A DNA stretch of 55,211 bases from assembly GCA_028223395.1 (NCBI GenBank), contig JAOIUG010000008.1:1-55211 (forward strand), written 5' to 3'. The notes beneath the pieces were generated by a model that was not told the DNA's origin, did not search any database, and worked only from the letters and a program-made list of their open reading frames with translations. Numbering within the stretch: the first letter of the stretch is position 1; each line of letters opens with the position of its first letter. This DNA is from Shewanella sp. Lineage in GTDB: Bacteria; Pseudomonadota; Gammaproteobacteria; Enterobacterales; Shewanellaceae. A program made the translations under genes and the position numbers. Shown here in pieces: positions 26,674 through 36,117 of the stretch.

Positions 26674-28029
26674 TTATCTCATGGTGACAAACTCTTCAGC
26701 GCCTGTTGGGTGAATAGCAACAACCGCATCAAAATCTGCTTTTGTGGCGCCCATCTTCATTGCCACGCCAAAGCCTTGTAAAATTTCATCCATGCCATAC
26801 CCGATACCATGAATACCGACCACTTTTTGGTTATCGCCTGCACAAATGAGTTTCATTTTACAAGCCTGACGATGGGCGGTAACGGCGGTGTACATTGAAG
26901 TAAAGCCGGAGGTATATACGGTGACATTATCTGCCCCATACTTGGCCTTTGCATCGGGCTCAGATAGCCCCATAGTGCCTATGGCTGGGTGGCTAAAGAC
27001 CACGGTCGGAATACAGTCGTAATCCATTTTTGCATCACTCATACCATTAAATAAACGCTCTGATAACAAGCGGCCAGCTTTGACGGCTACCGGGGTAAGC
27101 TCAACGCCACCTGCCATGATATCGCCGACACAGTAAATGCCTTTGTCAGTTGTATTTTGTTGAGGATCGGTGATGACGTAACCTTGCTCGTCAAGCGTGA
27201 CTTGGGTATTTTCAAGTCCAATATTACTGGTTGATGGGTGACGCCCAATAGCCCAGATCAGGCAGTCGACCTCGTAGCTTTCACCATTTTCAATCTCAAG
27301 TGTTAAGCTGCCATCGGCATTTTTGGTGACCGACTTTGGAGTGCTGTGTGTATGCAATGTCGGGCCATCTGTTGCCATCGACTCCATTAATGCTTCGCTA
27401 AGCATAGGATCGAAGTTTCTCAGCGGGGCATGTTTACGCACAAAAAGATGAGTGTCACTGCCCAATGAATGTAAAACGCCTGCAACCTCAACGGCGATAT
27501 AACCTGCACCGACGACCGCCACTCGTTTTGGCTGCGTCTGTAACGCGAAGAAGCCATCAGAGTCTATGCCGTATTGCGCCCCAGGAATAGCAGGAATGGT
27601 GGCAGCGCCGCCGGTGGCGATGAGTATGTGATCAGCAGTATATTGCTGACCGTCGACCTCAATGGTACGGCTGTCAACAAAGCGGCCATAACCGCGCACA
27701 AGGGTGACCTTGTTGTTTTCAAGGCCGCGATCGTATGAGCCATGTATTCGTTTTATATAGGCTTCTCGGCTTGCGACAAGGGTGTTCCAATCAAAATTAT
27801 TGACGGTGACATCAAAACCATAATCCTTGGCATATAAGTGCATTGCCTCTGCAACTTGGGCGCCGTACCACATGACTTTTTTAGGGACACAGCCGACATT
27901 AACACAAGTTCCACCCAGTGCTTTTGCTTCAATCAATAACACTTTTGCACCGCGCATGGCTGCTCGGTTAGCCGATGCAATGCCGCCGCTACCCGCGCCA
28001 AGGCAGATGTAATCAAAATGTTGAGCCAT
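26674..28029 (-). CDS. gor: Glutathione-disulfide reductase
   Basis: NADPH-dependent flavoenzyme that keeps glutathione reduced in the cytoplasm. The 451-residue protein has the FAD motif GAGSGG, the redox disulfide [13 protein letters not shown], the NADPH motif VGAGYIAVE, and the C-terminal His-Glu pair HPTGAEE. The frame extends to 28041, but ATG 28029 is the start because the GGAG of its ribosome site lies inside that short extension, and the protein then aligns with E. coli Gor (450 residues). It is a single gene. Confidence 0.96.
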   Translation of the reverse strand: MAQHFDYICLGAGSGGIASANRAAMRGAKVLLIEAKALGGTCVNVGCVPKKVMWYGAQVAEAMHLYAKDYGFDVTVNNFDWNTLVASREAYIKRIHGSYDRGLENNKVTLVRGYGRFVDSRTIEVDGQQYTADHILIATGGAATIPAIPGAQYGIDSDGFFALQTQPKRVAVVGAGYIAVEVAGVLHSLGSDTHLFVRKHAPLRNFDPMLSEALMESMATDGPTLHTHSTPKSVTKNADGSLTLEIENGESYEVDCLIWAIGRHPSTSNIGLENTQVTLDEQGYVITDPQQNTTDKGIYCVGDIMAGGVELTPVAVKAGRLLSERLFNGMSDAKMDYDCIPTVVFSHPAIGTMGLSEPDAKAKYGADNVTVYTSGFTSMYTAVTAHRQACKMKLICAGDNQKVVGIHGIGYGMDEILQGFGVAMKMGATKADFDAVVAIHPTGAEEFVTMR

Positions 28030-28360
28030 GTGTATCTCCAAAAATGGTTTGTTGAGAGTGAATGTAGGTAAAGTAAGGTGTTATCTCTATTTATACAATA
28101 AACGCAGTTGCTCACCACCTTAGTGTTACTTGTGCAGTGTGAGGCAATAGCGCGTTTTTACTGAGAGCTTAATCTGGATCTAACACGTGCAATTGAGCCT
28201 CGCTCTGTATCGGCTATTGTAGAGTTAAACATTTATTTGAACCAGAGCAAATGTTTAACGTTATCGCTAATCGTCAATAGGCCACTGGTTGATATTGGGA
28301 TCGGAACTGGTGATTTCAATCTTTAAAGCATAAGAGGAGCACGGCGGTGCGTCGATTGTG
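28030..28360. other. Non-coding stretch before gor
   Basis: About 330 bases between the gor start and the next minus-strand gene. It must hold the gor promoter; no convincing OxyR-type or other operator was identified. Confidence 0.5.
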
Positions 28361-28825
28361 CTAGCGCCGGTATTGGCAGGTGTAATAATCGCGAGGTTCG
28401 GGGCCTTCTGCGCCACATTTTAAGCACTCCCATTCCGTTTGCCGTGCGTTAAGTTCTTGTTGCTGGTGGCGGTTGCGGTGATTAATGCCTGGGTTTAGTT
28501 GTTTCTCTAATTGTGTCATGCGAGCGCTAAGCCAGCGGCAGTTACTGTTGTCAGCGATACTGTTGCGATTTTTGAGTTGTTGTTTTCGGCTCATTTTTGT
28601 TGCTTTTTGCTTGGCGCGTGCTTTCTTATTAGTGCGAGGTGTTTGGGCGGAGTATGAGGCTGTCGTGTGTGGCACTGGCGTGTAGTCGAGTGCAATTTGC
28701 TGCTCTGTGGGGATTGCCAATGGTTGGCCTTTATCATCGAGCAGGACATTAAGTGGCAGATCAGCTGCTGAACAAGTAAAAGAGAAGCATAAATAAAGGA
28801 TAGCTAAATGGATTTTGGCTAACAT
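28361..28825 (-). CDS. Secreted basic protein of unknown function
   Basis: A 154-residue protein with a clear signal peptide (about residues 1-20, ending TCSAA) and a strongly basic middle (residues about 62-90 rich in Lys/Arg: KKARAKQKATKMSRKQQLKNR). The C-terminal 60 residues hold several cysteines (DNSNCRWL, ECLKCG, YTCQYRR) that may form disulfides in the periplasm. The N-terminal LLDDKGQPLAIP segment is faintly like the DUF4124 type. I do not recognise a function. Confidence 0.7.
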   Translation of the reverse strand: MLAKIHLAILYLCFSFTCSAADLPLNVLLDDKGQPLAIPTEQQIALDYTPVPHTTASYSAQTPRTNKKARAKQKATKMSRKQQLKNRNSIADNSNCRWLSARMTQLEKQLNPGINHRNRHQQQELNARQTEWECLKCGAEGPEPRDYYTCQYRR

Positions 28826-28933
28826 TCCTTGTCCTTTTACAGTGGCCCACCGGTCTTCCTTTACCTGTGGTTAAGCCTTTATGTTTGAGTGTTACAATAA
28901 ACTATAGCGCAGCGCCAACCATTGTGTTGGATT

Positions 28934-29722
28934 TTAAAAACTCCAACTCAAGTGGATACCAGCATAGGTTTGATTTAACTCGTTATCGGCAGTATTTTCT
29001 GCGGCAGCTTGTTTGATATCAGCTGCTGCAATGCTATGGCTGATATGGGCTGATAGTTGCCATTGGTGGGGCAATTGATATTGCGCTTCAACCCCAAATT
29101 GGACGTTGTTGGCACCATTATGTTCAGGTGTTGCATATTTAAAATCAAACCCTTGGGAGATATAAGGCGTTACACTGAGCGTATCGGTTAAATCCCAATT
29201 GCTATGCAGGCTGATTTCGATAAAGTAACCGGCAGATTCAGTTGAATATGTATAATTAATCGAAGGGGTTAGCCACTGGTATTGGTTGTACTCTAACGCG
29301 CTAAAGATCTCGTTATCATGAGCCCGCTCAGCCCCATAAAACTCAAGGCGTTGGTAGCCAATTGTGCCATTAACGTATTGAGATAAAGCAACGCTATACT
29401 CAAGCCCTAAATTATACTCAATATAATGCTCACTATCAGCGCGGCCCACAGTGACGTAAGCATTAAAATTTTGCTTTTGTATCGCCGCACTTAGCCAATT
29501 TATCCCACCTTTTTCGAGGTTATTACGGCCTTGGGATACGTATTTTGAATCCCACCCTGTATCAAGCATTACATGCATGCTGTTGTGACTATCAGCGGGT
29601 AATTTCTCATTTATTTTAGTGCTGTGAGAGTCGTAGATACTGACTAGATCATCGGCTAGCGCTACGGAAGAGGTGCTTAATAATAGCGAAGTCGCGACAG
29701 CGATTTTGGTTGTATTTTGCAT
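28934..29722 (-). CDS. Outer-membrane beta-barrel protein, probably iron-regulated
   Basis: About 262 residues. A signal peptide (MQNTTKIAVATSLLLSTSSVALA) precedes alternating beta strands (for example MHVMLDTGWDSKYVSQGR, FNAYVTVGRADSEHYIEY) that end in the aromatic pattern HLSWSF, a barrel-assembly signal. No ligand can be named. The frame is open to a GTG at 29770, but ATG 29722 gives the normal signal peptide. A strong Fur-box-like site lies 59 bases upstream, so expression in low iron is likely. Confidence 0.78.
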   Translation of the reverse strand: MQNTTKIAVATSLLLSTSSVALADDLVSIYDSHSTKINEKLPADSHNSMHVMLDTGWDSKYVSQGRNNLEKGGINWLSAAIQKQNFNAYVTVGRADSEHYIEYNLGLEYSVALSQYVNGTIGYQRLEFYGAERAHDNEIFSALEYNQYQWLTPSINYTYSTESAGYFIEISLHSNWDLTDTLSVTPYISQGFDFKYATPEHNGANNVQFGVEAQYQLPHQWQLSAHISHSIAAADIKQAAAENTADNELNQTYAGIHLSWSF

Positions 29723-29780
29723 ATCAAACTCAGGATTAAGATTAAGATCCCGAGCATCATAATTCTTCACTATTTAATGT

Positions 29781-29801
29781 AAATGATAATAAGTTGCATT
29801 T
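29781..29801. promoter_or_regulatory. Fur-box-like site upstream of the barrel gene
   Basis: A 21-bp site with arms AAATG...CATTT and the core GATAAT; 17 of 20 scored positions match AAATGATAATNATTNTCATTT. It lies about 60-80 bases before the ATG of the barrel gene, the expected promoter position. Confidence 0.65.
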
Positions 29802-30321
29802 GAGAACTGGTTTGCAATACTCACAAAGGCTATAGCTTGGGCGACATAAGCTTGATGCGCATCAAGGTTTGATTTTGTAAAGCTGCTAGGCGGTGTTAAA
29901 AGGCAAGTGTGCGTTCGTGTTAACGCTTGATCATTTATAAGATAGCTTGATCATTTCTGGCTTTTTTTGCAGGGAGAAGTAACACATTTATACCCCAAAA
30001 CGTGTGAAAAAATGATGTTGGCCATTCAGGCTAAATATCAATTCCCACTATAAAAGCTAATCGTATTATGGATGACAAGCTTGGCATTTCATTGGCATTA
30101 CTCTTTTCCTCAGAGCCTATGAGTGTCCATAATGACCAACAGTGTATATTTTACAGTTAAAATATACACTGTTATAAATCAAGTTTTTAAGTGATATAAA
30201 AAGAAGGTGGAACTCAACTAACCGTTGAGAGGTAGTCACTTTTTATAATGCCTGTCATGCCGTGCTTTTGTCTATATATCAAGACACGCATAAAAATCAC
30301 AACAGAGTAAATCCAGAAAAT
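29802..30321. other. Non-coding stretch left of the cassette
   Basis: About 520 bases without a supported gene. Holds a pair of 12-bp direct repeats GCTTGATCATTT (29925-29936 and 29945-29956, 20 bases apart) and the long palindrome at 30138-30173. AT-rich. Confidence 0.6.
30138..30173. repeat. Perfect 16-bp inverted repeat with 4-base loop
   Basis: AACAGTGTATATTTTA (30138-30153), loop CAGT, then its exact reverse complement (30158-30173). No T run follows on either side, so it is not a normal terminator. Confidence 0.9.
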
Positions 30322-30460
30322 ACATAACGTTAGACGGTATTTATGAAAGCCTTAATACTTAAGGTCCAGTGTATGATAGGTGGCTATGTATTTGGGTTAA
30401 AATTAGCGAGGAGCGAGCAAAAGCCAGCTGTTTTTTGTCCGCTTAAGCAACTTGTTTTGT
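30322..30460 (-). repeat. attC-like recombination site of an integron cassette
   Basis: On the minus strand it begins 13 bases after the ATPase stop codon. R'' box ACAAAAC (30454-30460 rev), L'' box TTAAGCGG, a central segment GGACAAAAAACAGCTGGC resembling Vibrio/marine integron attC sites, L' box CCGTCTAA and R' box GTTATGT (30322-30328 rev). The paired boxes are 6/7 and about 6/8 complementary. Position straight after the stop codon is the hallmark of a cassette. Confidence 0.65.
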
Positions 30461-32119
30461 GAAATTACTTTACCTACTGAGGCTCTATGTCTGGAAGTAG
30501 CTCTTGAATAGCAGATATTAGCGCTGGAACATTTTGGTTCCTTAATACTCTAACAATCCAGCTTTCGAAAGCTTTTAGTTTACAACTTTTAAGGTGAGAT
30601 GCAGCTAAAGCCATCATCCCTTTATTATCGTAGTTCCTTAATAGTAAAGGGAGATTTTTTTGTTCAATAGCGCTGGTTATTCTGTCTTTTGCTTGTTGCG
30701 CTATGTTATTAATATCAAGCGATTGCGTTTCTGCTGTGTACTTATCATTTAGTGTTGATATTGTTTCAGCTTCACTTAGATCTACTTTTTTTAGGATTCG
30801 ATCTATTCGCCTTCTGCAATACCTAACAACAACTTCTTCAATTGCTCTTTCAGAGCTAAGTGAATTAAAAATAGCATCAGATAAAGCTTGTAGCTTTTCA
30901 TCTAATTCAGCCCCTGTATGTCCCTCACTCTCTGCAATTGCTCTACTAACAGTTGGACTAAGTATAATATTTTCAATTTCAGATACAGGTAAGGTTAAGA
31001 CCCCCAAACTAGCCAGATGTTGAATATCTGCTTCGCTATAATCATCGGCATCAACGATTCCAGAGCACTTAACCCGTGTTAGGTTTGAGTTATGCCTCAA
31101 AGTAACAACCGAGTGAATAACCTCTTCACATGATCCTTTCGGGATAATTGTCCATTCATTAAAACAAACTCTATATATAGCAGTATCTAAACTACTATTA
31201 GAACCTTCAACGAATAATATTGGCTTGCGACTACCCAAAATTAAGGTGGTTAGCTCTTCATCAAATCCTGAGTCCAAAGGTACGTTTTCAATATTCCAAT
31301 ATGGGGTAGAATTGTATTCTCTCAATACATATTTTGTGGCAACACGGGATGATGCAAACTCAAGATCATGAGTTATAAATACAAATGCACAATCAGGTCG
31401 AACACCTTCAATTTCGTCCCATAACTTAGACATTATAGAAGGATGAACATGCAACTCTGGTTCATCAAATATTATTAAAGAGTCATCAGCTGCAACAAGT
31501 GTTTGACCAAGCATATAGAAAACAGCCCTCTCGCCATCACTCATTTCACTTCCTGAATACAATTCAGAACCTCCTGTCACTGAAACTTGAATATCATCAC
31601 CTGAAACATGAAGCTCTCTATGCGGAAGTAGCCTTTCCCATATATCTACTAGAACCTCAAATTTTGTAGGCTCAGCTGGACTGCTATCACCCTTGCGAAC
31701 CTTTTTATGAGTTTCTAATGATTTATTAGATTGCTCCGCAAAAAGGGTTTGAACTAAAAAGTCAAAATCATTTAATAAAGCGACTGAACCCTTATTTCCC
31801 CAGCGGTGTCCTTGCCTATGCCCTGCTTGAGCATCCTCATTTGCGTAACCAGTGCGTAAGCCTTTTAAAGCTTGGCTCTCACTTATTTTAGGGACAGCTG
31901 GATTTAATGTTAGTGCTCTGTGGGCAGAAATACGATGAGCATTAAGGTTTAGAGTATTTTCAATATGAGTGGCGAGCCTAGTCTTTCCCGTTCCATTCGC
32001 GCCGACAAATACTATTGAAGAGCCAGCTTCGACCTGAATTTCCTTATTTTCTTCCTGATTTGGAACATTAATAGTAAATGCCATTTTAAACTACTCCTTG
32101 AGACTACTTTTCACATAAC
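30328..32119 (-). mobile_element. Integron-cassette-like unit, about 1.8 kb, one gene
   Basis: The unit runs from a GTTATGT core (32113-32119, 29 bases before the start codon) to a second GTTATGT core at the end of the attC-like site (30322-30328), with one gene and little else. That is the standard cassette layout. No integrase gene or attI is in the window. The right-hand core is followed by a hairpin GCCGC/GCGGC but not by a full attC, so the unit may have inserted at a secondary site or be a leftover of an array. Confidence 0.6.
30474..32084 (-). CDS. AAA ATPase fused to DUF4435 TOPRIM domain, OLD/PARIS-like defence protein
   Basis: A 536-residue protein. N-terminal half: ABC-type ATPase with Walker A GANGTGKT (residues 28-35), signature MSDGERA, Walker B SLIIFDEPELHVHPS and the switch His in FITHDLEF. 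From about residue 285: TOPRIM of the DUF4435 type with the first Glu in PILFVEGSN, the D-x-D in GIVDADDYS and the SEIENIIL segment. The combination is that of PARIS AriA (ATPase) and AriB (DUF4435) in one chain, or of single-gene OLD-like nucleases; both families act against phages. It is carried by a cassette-like unit and is the only gene there. The function as defence is inferred from family, and no partner gene is present. Confidence 0.85.
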   Translation of the reverse strand: MAFTINVPNQEENKEIQVEAGSSIVFVGANGTGKTRLATHIENTLNLNAHRISAHRALTLNPAVPKISESQALKGLRTGYANEDAQAGHRQGHRWGNKGSVALLNDFDFLVQTLFAEQSNKSLETHKKVRKGDSSPAEPTKFEVLVDIWERLLPHRELHVSGDDIQVSVTGGSELYSGSEMSDGERAVFYMLGQTLVAADDSLIIFDEPELHVHPSIMSKLWDEIEGVRPDCAFVFITHDLEFASSRVATKYVLREYNSTPYWNIENVPLDSGFDEELTTLILGSRKPILFVEGSNSSLDTAIYRVCFNEWTIIPKGSCEEVIHSVVTLRHNSNLTRVKCSGIVDADDYSEADIQHLASLGVLTLPVSEIENIILSPTVSRAIAESEGHTGAELDEKLQALSDAIFNSLSSERAIEEVVVRYCRRRIDRILKKVDLSEAETISTLNDKYTAETQSLDINNIAQQAKDRITSAIEQKNLPLLLRNYDNKGMMALAASHLKSCKLKAFESWIVRVLRNQNVPALISAIQELLPDIEPQ

Positions 32120-32786
32120 GCCGCAAACAGCGGCGACAAAATCATATATTCAGCCATTATTAATCAGTAACATAGCAATATTCATGCTGGCAGGCAATGC
32201 TGAGCCTCGACTAAAGCTGGAGCTTGAAAGATTCTAAATAAGAAAATGCTGATAAACGCTAAATATTAAGTAAAACATCGATATTGATGAGATGACAGGC
32301 GCGGAAAGTCCCCCCAAATATGTTGTGAGGGAATTATGATTAAAATGTCGTTTTTCTGAAGGTACACATAGACAGGTATTGTAAAAAGAGCGACTTTTCT
32401 TCAATGACTAGTGGCGTTTTATTTTCTTATATAACTCATTAAGGTTATGATTTATAAGGGTTCAGGCCTTTTTGTCAGCAAGCTCTACACTATCGATAAT
32501 TGTTGACACACATAGGCTTTGAGGAAAGGACAGACATAGATAACCACGGTTAATGGCACTCGTCTCGACCCGAGACTAAACTTCACTTGCCATACTTTCT
32601 CAGCAGAGAATGACATACGTCCTCAGGTAAATTATCAAGCAATTGCATTGTTACCGTCATGGTAAGCATGATTTTTTATCTAACAATATTATGCTTGTGC
32701 AGCAAGTATTCTTAGCAACGCATTGAATAATGCGTGACTTGCCCTTATCTCTAACCTTAACAATGTCGAATTTTAAGGACTCAATC
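32120..32786. other. Non-coding stretch between cassette and prlC
   Basis: About 670 bases with no supported gene. It begins with the hairpin next to the cassette core; near its end is a short frame from 32730 that overlaps prlC but lacks a ribosome site. The prlC promoter must be here; no regulatory site was recognised. Confidence 0.6.
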
Positions 32787-34826
32787 ATGAGCAATCCCTT
32801 GTTAAGCCGCGCCACGCTTCCCCTTTTTTCAAGTATTAAGCCTGAGCATATCCAGCCGGCAGTTGAGCAGGGTATTGCCAATTGCCGCGCTAAAATAGCG
32901 CAAGTGTTGCAAAACACCGCTCCTGTCACATGGGATAATTTTATTTCGCCCTTGGATGAGGTCGATGATGAGCTCAGCAAGATTTGGTCGCCGGTATCAC
33001 ACATGAACTCTGTTGTAAGTAACGATGAGTGGCGCGCCGCCCATGATGCTTGCTTGCCATTGTTGTCTGAATACGGCACCTTTGTAGGCCAGCACCAAGG
33101 GCTTTACCAAGCTTACAAATCGCTGGCAGCCTCTGAGGCGTTTGCCCATTACTCGCAAGCACAAAAGAAGAGGGTGGAGAACAGCCTGCGTGATTTTGAG
33201 TTGTCAGGTATCGGGTTAAGCGACAGCGATAAATTGCGTTATGGCGAGCTGGTTAAGCGTATGTCAGAGCTCACTAGCAGCTTTTCAAACCAGCTCTTAG
33301 ATGCGACTCAAGCTTGGAGCAAGTTGATCACTGATGAGCAGGCGCTTAAAGGCTTACCAGAGTCAGCCATTGCTGCCGCAGCCGCAATGGCTGAAGCTAA
33401 AGGGCAGCAAGGTTGGCTGTTTACATTGGATTTTCCATCTTACTTACCCGTGATGACTTACAGTGAAAACCCGCAACTACGTGAAGAATGTTACCGAGCA
33501 TTTGTGACGCGCGCGTCAGATCAAGGTCCTCATGCGGGTGAGTTTGATAATGGCCCGTTAATGGATGAAATTTTGGCATTACGCCATGAATTAGCCAATC
33601 TTTTGGGTTTTGACAGCTTTGCTGATAAATCACTTGCAACAAAAATGGCTGAAACCCCCGAGCAAGTCTTGGCATTTTTGACCGAGCTTGCCGCCCGCTC
33701 AAAAAGCCAAGGAGAGACTGAGTTAAAAGAGTTAACAGAGTTTGCAGCGAAGGAATATGGCGCCACAGATTTGGCCGCTTGGGATTTAAGCTTTTACGCC
33801 GAAAAACTCAAACAGCACCGCTATGAGATCTCACAAGAGCTGTTACGCCCTTATTTTCCGGAAGATAAAGTGTTATCAGGTTTGTTCTATACGGTTTCGC
33901 GCTTATTTGGCCTTAAAGTGGAAGAGCAAAAAGGCGTGGATAGTTGGCATGATGATGTGCGCTTTTTCCATATTAGCGACAGTAAAGGCGAACATCGTGG
34001 CAGCTTTTATTTAGATCTTTACGCCCGTGAAGGTAAACGTGGTGGTGCATGGATGGATGATTGCCGAGCGCGCCGAGCAATGTCTACAGGCTTGCAAGAT
34101 CCCGTCGCTTACCTTACCTGTAATTTTAATGCGCCTGTAGCGGGTAAGCCGGCGTTATTCACACATGATGAGGTCACGACACTTTTTCATGAGTTTGGCC
34201 ATGGCATTCATCATATGCTGACCAAAATTGATGTTAGCGGTGTGTCTGGGATCAGTGGCGTACCGTGGGATGCCGTAGAGTTGCCAAGCCAGTTTATGGA
34301 AAACTGGTGTTATGAACAAGAAGCCCTTGCGGAGATCTCAGGCCATTTTGAAACCGGCGAGCCATTACCTAAAGACATGTTAGATAAAATGCTTGCGGCG
34401 AAAAACTTCCAGTCGGGCATGATGATGCTGCGTCAACTCGAGTTTTCATTATTTGATTTTAAAATGCACTTAGAGTTTGACCCAGCAGAAGGTGCGCACA
34501 TTCAAGATAAGCTTAACGAAGTTAGGGCGCAGGTTGCTGTTGTTAAAGCGCCAGCATTTAACCGCTTTCAACATGGTTTTGCACATATTTTTGCGGGTGG
34601 ATATGCCGCCGGCTACTATAGCTACAAGTGGGCTGAAGTGTTATCTGCAGACGCCTTCTCATTGTTTGAAGAGCAAGGTATTTTTAACGCTCAAACGGGT
34701 CAACGATTTCTGGAAAATATCCTAGAAATGGGTGGAAGTGACGCGCCCATGACATTATTTAAACGTTTCCGTGGGCGAGAGCCTAAAACGGATGCCTTAC
34801 TAAGGCATAGTGGGATCCACGGCTAA
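32787..34826 (+). CDS. prlC: Oligopeptidase A
   Basis: Cytosolic M3-family zinc metallopeptidase that degrades signal peptides and other oligopeptides. The 679 residues match the usual 680. The zinc-binding motif is HEFGHGIHH, with the third ligand Glu in the downstream ELPSQFMENW segment. ATG 32787 is chosen because AAGGA lies 7 bases upstream and the N-terminus MSNPLL matches the family. A strong terminator follows. It lies in the gor/prlC/rlmJ/rsmJ neighbourhood also known in enterics. Confidence 0.96.
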   Translation: MSNPLLSRATLPLFSSIKPEHIQPAVEQGIANCRAKIAQVLQNTAPVTWDNFISPLDEVDDELSKIWSPVSHMNSVVSNDEWRAAHDACLPLLSEYGTFVGQHQGLYQAYKSLAASEAFAHYSQAQKKRVENSLRDFELSGIGLSDSDKLRYGELVKRMSELTSSFSNQLLDATQAWSKLITDEQALKGLPESAIAAAAAMAEAKGQQGWLFTLDFPSYLPVMTYSENPQLREECYRAFVTRASDQGPHAGEFDNGPLMDEILALRHELANLLGFDSFADKSLATKMAETPEQVLAFLTELAARSKSQGETELKELTEFAAKEYGATDLAAWDLSFYAEKLKQHRYEISQELLRPYFPEDKVLSGLFYTVSRLFGLKVEEQKGVDSWHDDVRFFHISDSKGEHRGSFYLDLYAREGKRGGAWMDDCRARRAMSTGLQDPVAYLTCNFNAPVAGKPALFTHDEVTTLFHEFGHGIHHMLTKIDVSGVSGISGVPWDAVELPSQFMENWCYEQEALAEISGHFETGEPLPKDMLDKMLAAKNFQSGMMMLRQLEFSLFDFKMHLEFDPAEGAHIQDKLNEVRAQVAVVKAPAFNRFQHGFAHIFAGGYAAGYYSYKWAEVLSADAFSLFEEQGIFNAQTGQRFLENILEMGGSDAPMTLFKRFRGREPKTDALLRHSGIHG

Positions 34827-34844
34827 ATAATTGCAAACAATAAT

Positions 34845-34868
34845 AAAGGCGCTATTAGCGCCTTTTTT
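34845..34868 (+). terminator. Rho-independent terminator after prlC
   Basis: Stem AAAGGCGCT/AGCGCCTTT with an ATT-type loop runs into TTTTTT, about 20 bases after the prlC stop. Confidence 0.9.
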
Positions 34869-34954
34869 ATTGCGCTCTTAAGATAACTTGTTATCTGGTC
34901 TGACCTTTGGTAGCCTGCTGGCTCGAGTGTACTAAGGATGTGAGTTTAACGGAA

Positions 34955-35485
34955 ATGAATCTTTATTTTAGGTTGTTATGGTTATTTATCTGGCGGGTTA
35001 GGCACTGCAAGAGCATTGATTTTTTAGGTGTAAGCCGCATTACATACCGTGCTTTGCCAAGCGACTGTGACGTTAACTTTCATTTGACTAACTCACGCTA
35101 TCCAGCGTTTATGGATCTGTCGAGAACTTACATGTTGGCAGAAATGGGTTTGCTTAAGCGTTTTTTAACGTTGGGGTGGATGCCAATTGTTAACGCTGCT
35201 GAATTCACTTATATCCGTGACATTAAGCCATTTGCTCAATTTACTGTCGAAAGCAAAGTGGTTGGCTGGGATGAAAAATACTTTTATGTTGAGCAGCGCT
35301 TTGTGAGTGCGCGAGGATTGCATTGCATTGCTCATGTCCGTGGCGTGTTTATTAGTAAACGCAAGCAAGTGCCTATCTCGACAATGTTGGCTGAGGTTGG
35401 GTTTAATGACACTCAACCCGAAATGCCTGTTGAAGTTCAAAAATGGAAACAGTTTCTTCAGCTTAAAAAGCAGCAAAATATTTAA
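34955..35485 (+). CDS. Hot-dog fold thioesterase (acyl-CoA thioesterase-like)
   Basis: About 176 residues. After a hydrophobic N-terminal stretch (LYFRLLWLFIWRV) comes the 4HBT hot-dog domain with the catalytic-type segment DCDVNFHLTNSRYPAFMDLSR, as in THEM6/acyl-CoA thioesterases. The hydrophobic start suggests membrane association. The start codon is uncertain: ATG 34955 has a weak site, GTG 34940 has AAGGA too close, and the frame is open to 34907. Substrate unknown. Confidence 0.78.
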   Translation: MNLYFRLLWLFIWRVRHCKSIDFLGVSRITYRALPSDCDVNFHLTNSRYPAFMDLSRTYMLAEMGLLKRFLTLGWMPIVNAAEFTYIRDIKPFAQFTVESKVVGWDEKYFYVEQRFVSARGLHCIAHVRGVFISKRKQVPISTMLAEVGFNDTQPEMPVEVQKWKQFLQLKKQQNI

Positions 35486-35502
35486 CCGATCCATTAATGA
35501 GC

Positions 35503-36117
35503 TTAGCCCGTGATGGCGATTTCATTTTGCAGTTGATTAACTGAGCCGCGGAGCATAGCTTGAAACCAATAACGGCCTAAGTGTTCGTACTCCAGTAGGT
35601 GAAATGTCGGTGCCAGTGCTAATAAACATGGGATTGCGGCGCAGTCGGCGAGACTAAAACTATCACCACTTAACCAATGATGATTAGCTAAGTGGCGATC
35701 AAAACGAGTTAAAGTTGCGTTTAGCTCGTTTTTGAGTTGTTTCACTTTAATTTGATCGGGTTGGGGCAGTGCTTGAGCGCGTTGCAGCGCATCGATAACG
35801 TTATCTAATCGAGTCTGACTGAGTTTGTCATAAAGCCTAACTTGCCACGCTTGGGCTGCCTCTTGCGGAATTAACTGCGTGCCTTGCGCAATATTCACCT
35901 CTAAGTACTCCACAATAAGGCTCGCGTCGGGGATGAGTTCGCCTGTGCCGAGTTTGAGTAAAGGCAGTTGAGCGGCGCAGTCCAGTTGCTGTAGTTCCCG
36001 CCTTTTAAAAGGATCGCTCAAGTCAAGCGGGCGCGGGCAAAAATCCGCTTGCTTCTCGTAAAGGGCGATCAATACCTTTTGTGATGCCCGTGATAACGGG
36101 CTGTAGTAAAATTCCAT
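35503..36117 (-). CDS. Glutathione S-transferase family protein
   Basis: A 204-residue cytosolic protein with an N-terminal thioredoxin-like domain (MEFYYSPLSRASQKVLIALYEK, with the catalytic Ser in YSPLS, and LPLLKLGTGELIPDASLIVEYLE) and a C-terminal helical domain (LSGDSFSLADCAAIPCL). It lacks recognisable features of one specific GST class. ATG 36117 is used because CTGGA precedes it at 7 bases; the frame runs further upstream without a site. It is convergent with the thioesterase gene. Confidence 0.85.
   Translation of the reverse strand: MEFYYSPLSRASQKVLIALYEKQADFCPRPLDLSDPFKRRELQQLDCAAQLPLLKLGTGELIPDASLIVEYLEVNIAQGTQLIPQEAAQAWQVRLYDKLSQTRLDNVIDALQRAQALPQPDQIKVKQLKNELNATLTRFDRHLANHHWLSGDSFSLADCAAIPCLLALAPTFHLLEYEHLGRYWFQAMLRGSVNQLQNEIAITG

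Noticed and set aside
29925..29956. Direct repeat GCTTGATCATTT, two copies 20 bases apart
   Set aside because: Only two short AT-rich copies and no adjacent regulator; could be chance.
32120..32300. A second complete attC to the right of the cassette
   Set aside because: The GTTATGT core and a small hairpin are present, but no matching second box occurs within the next 160 bases; not supported as a full site.
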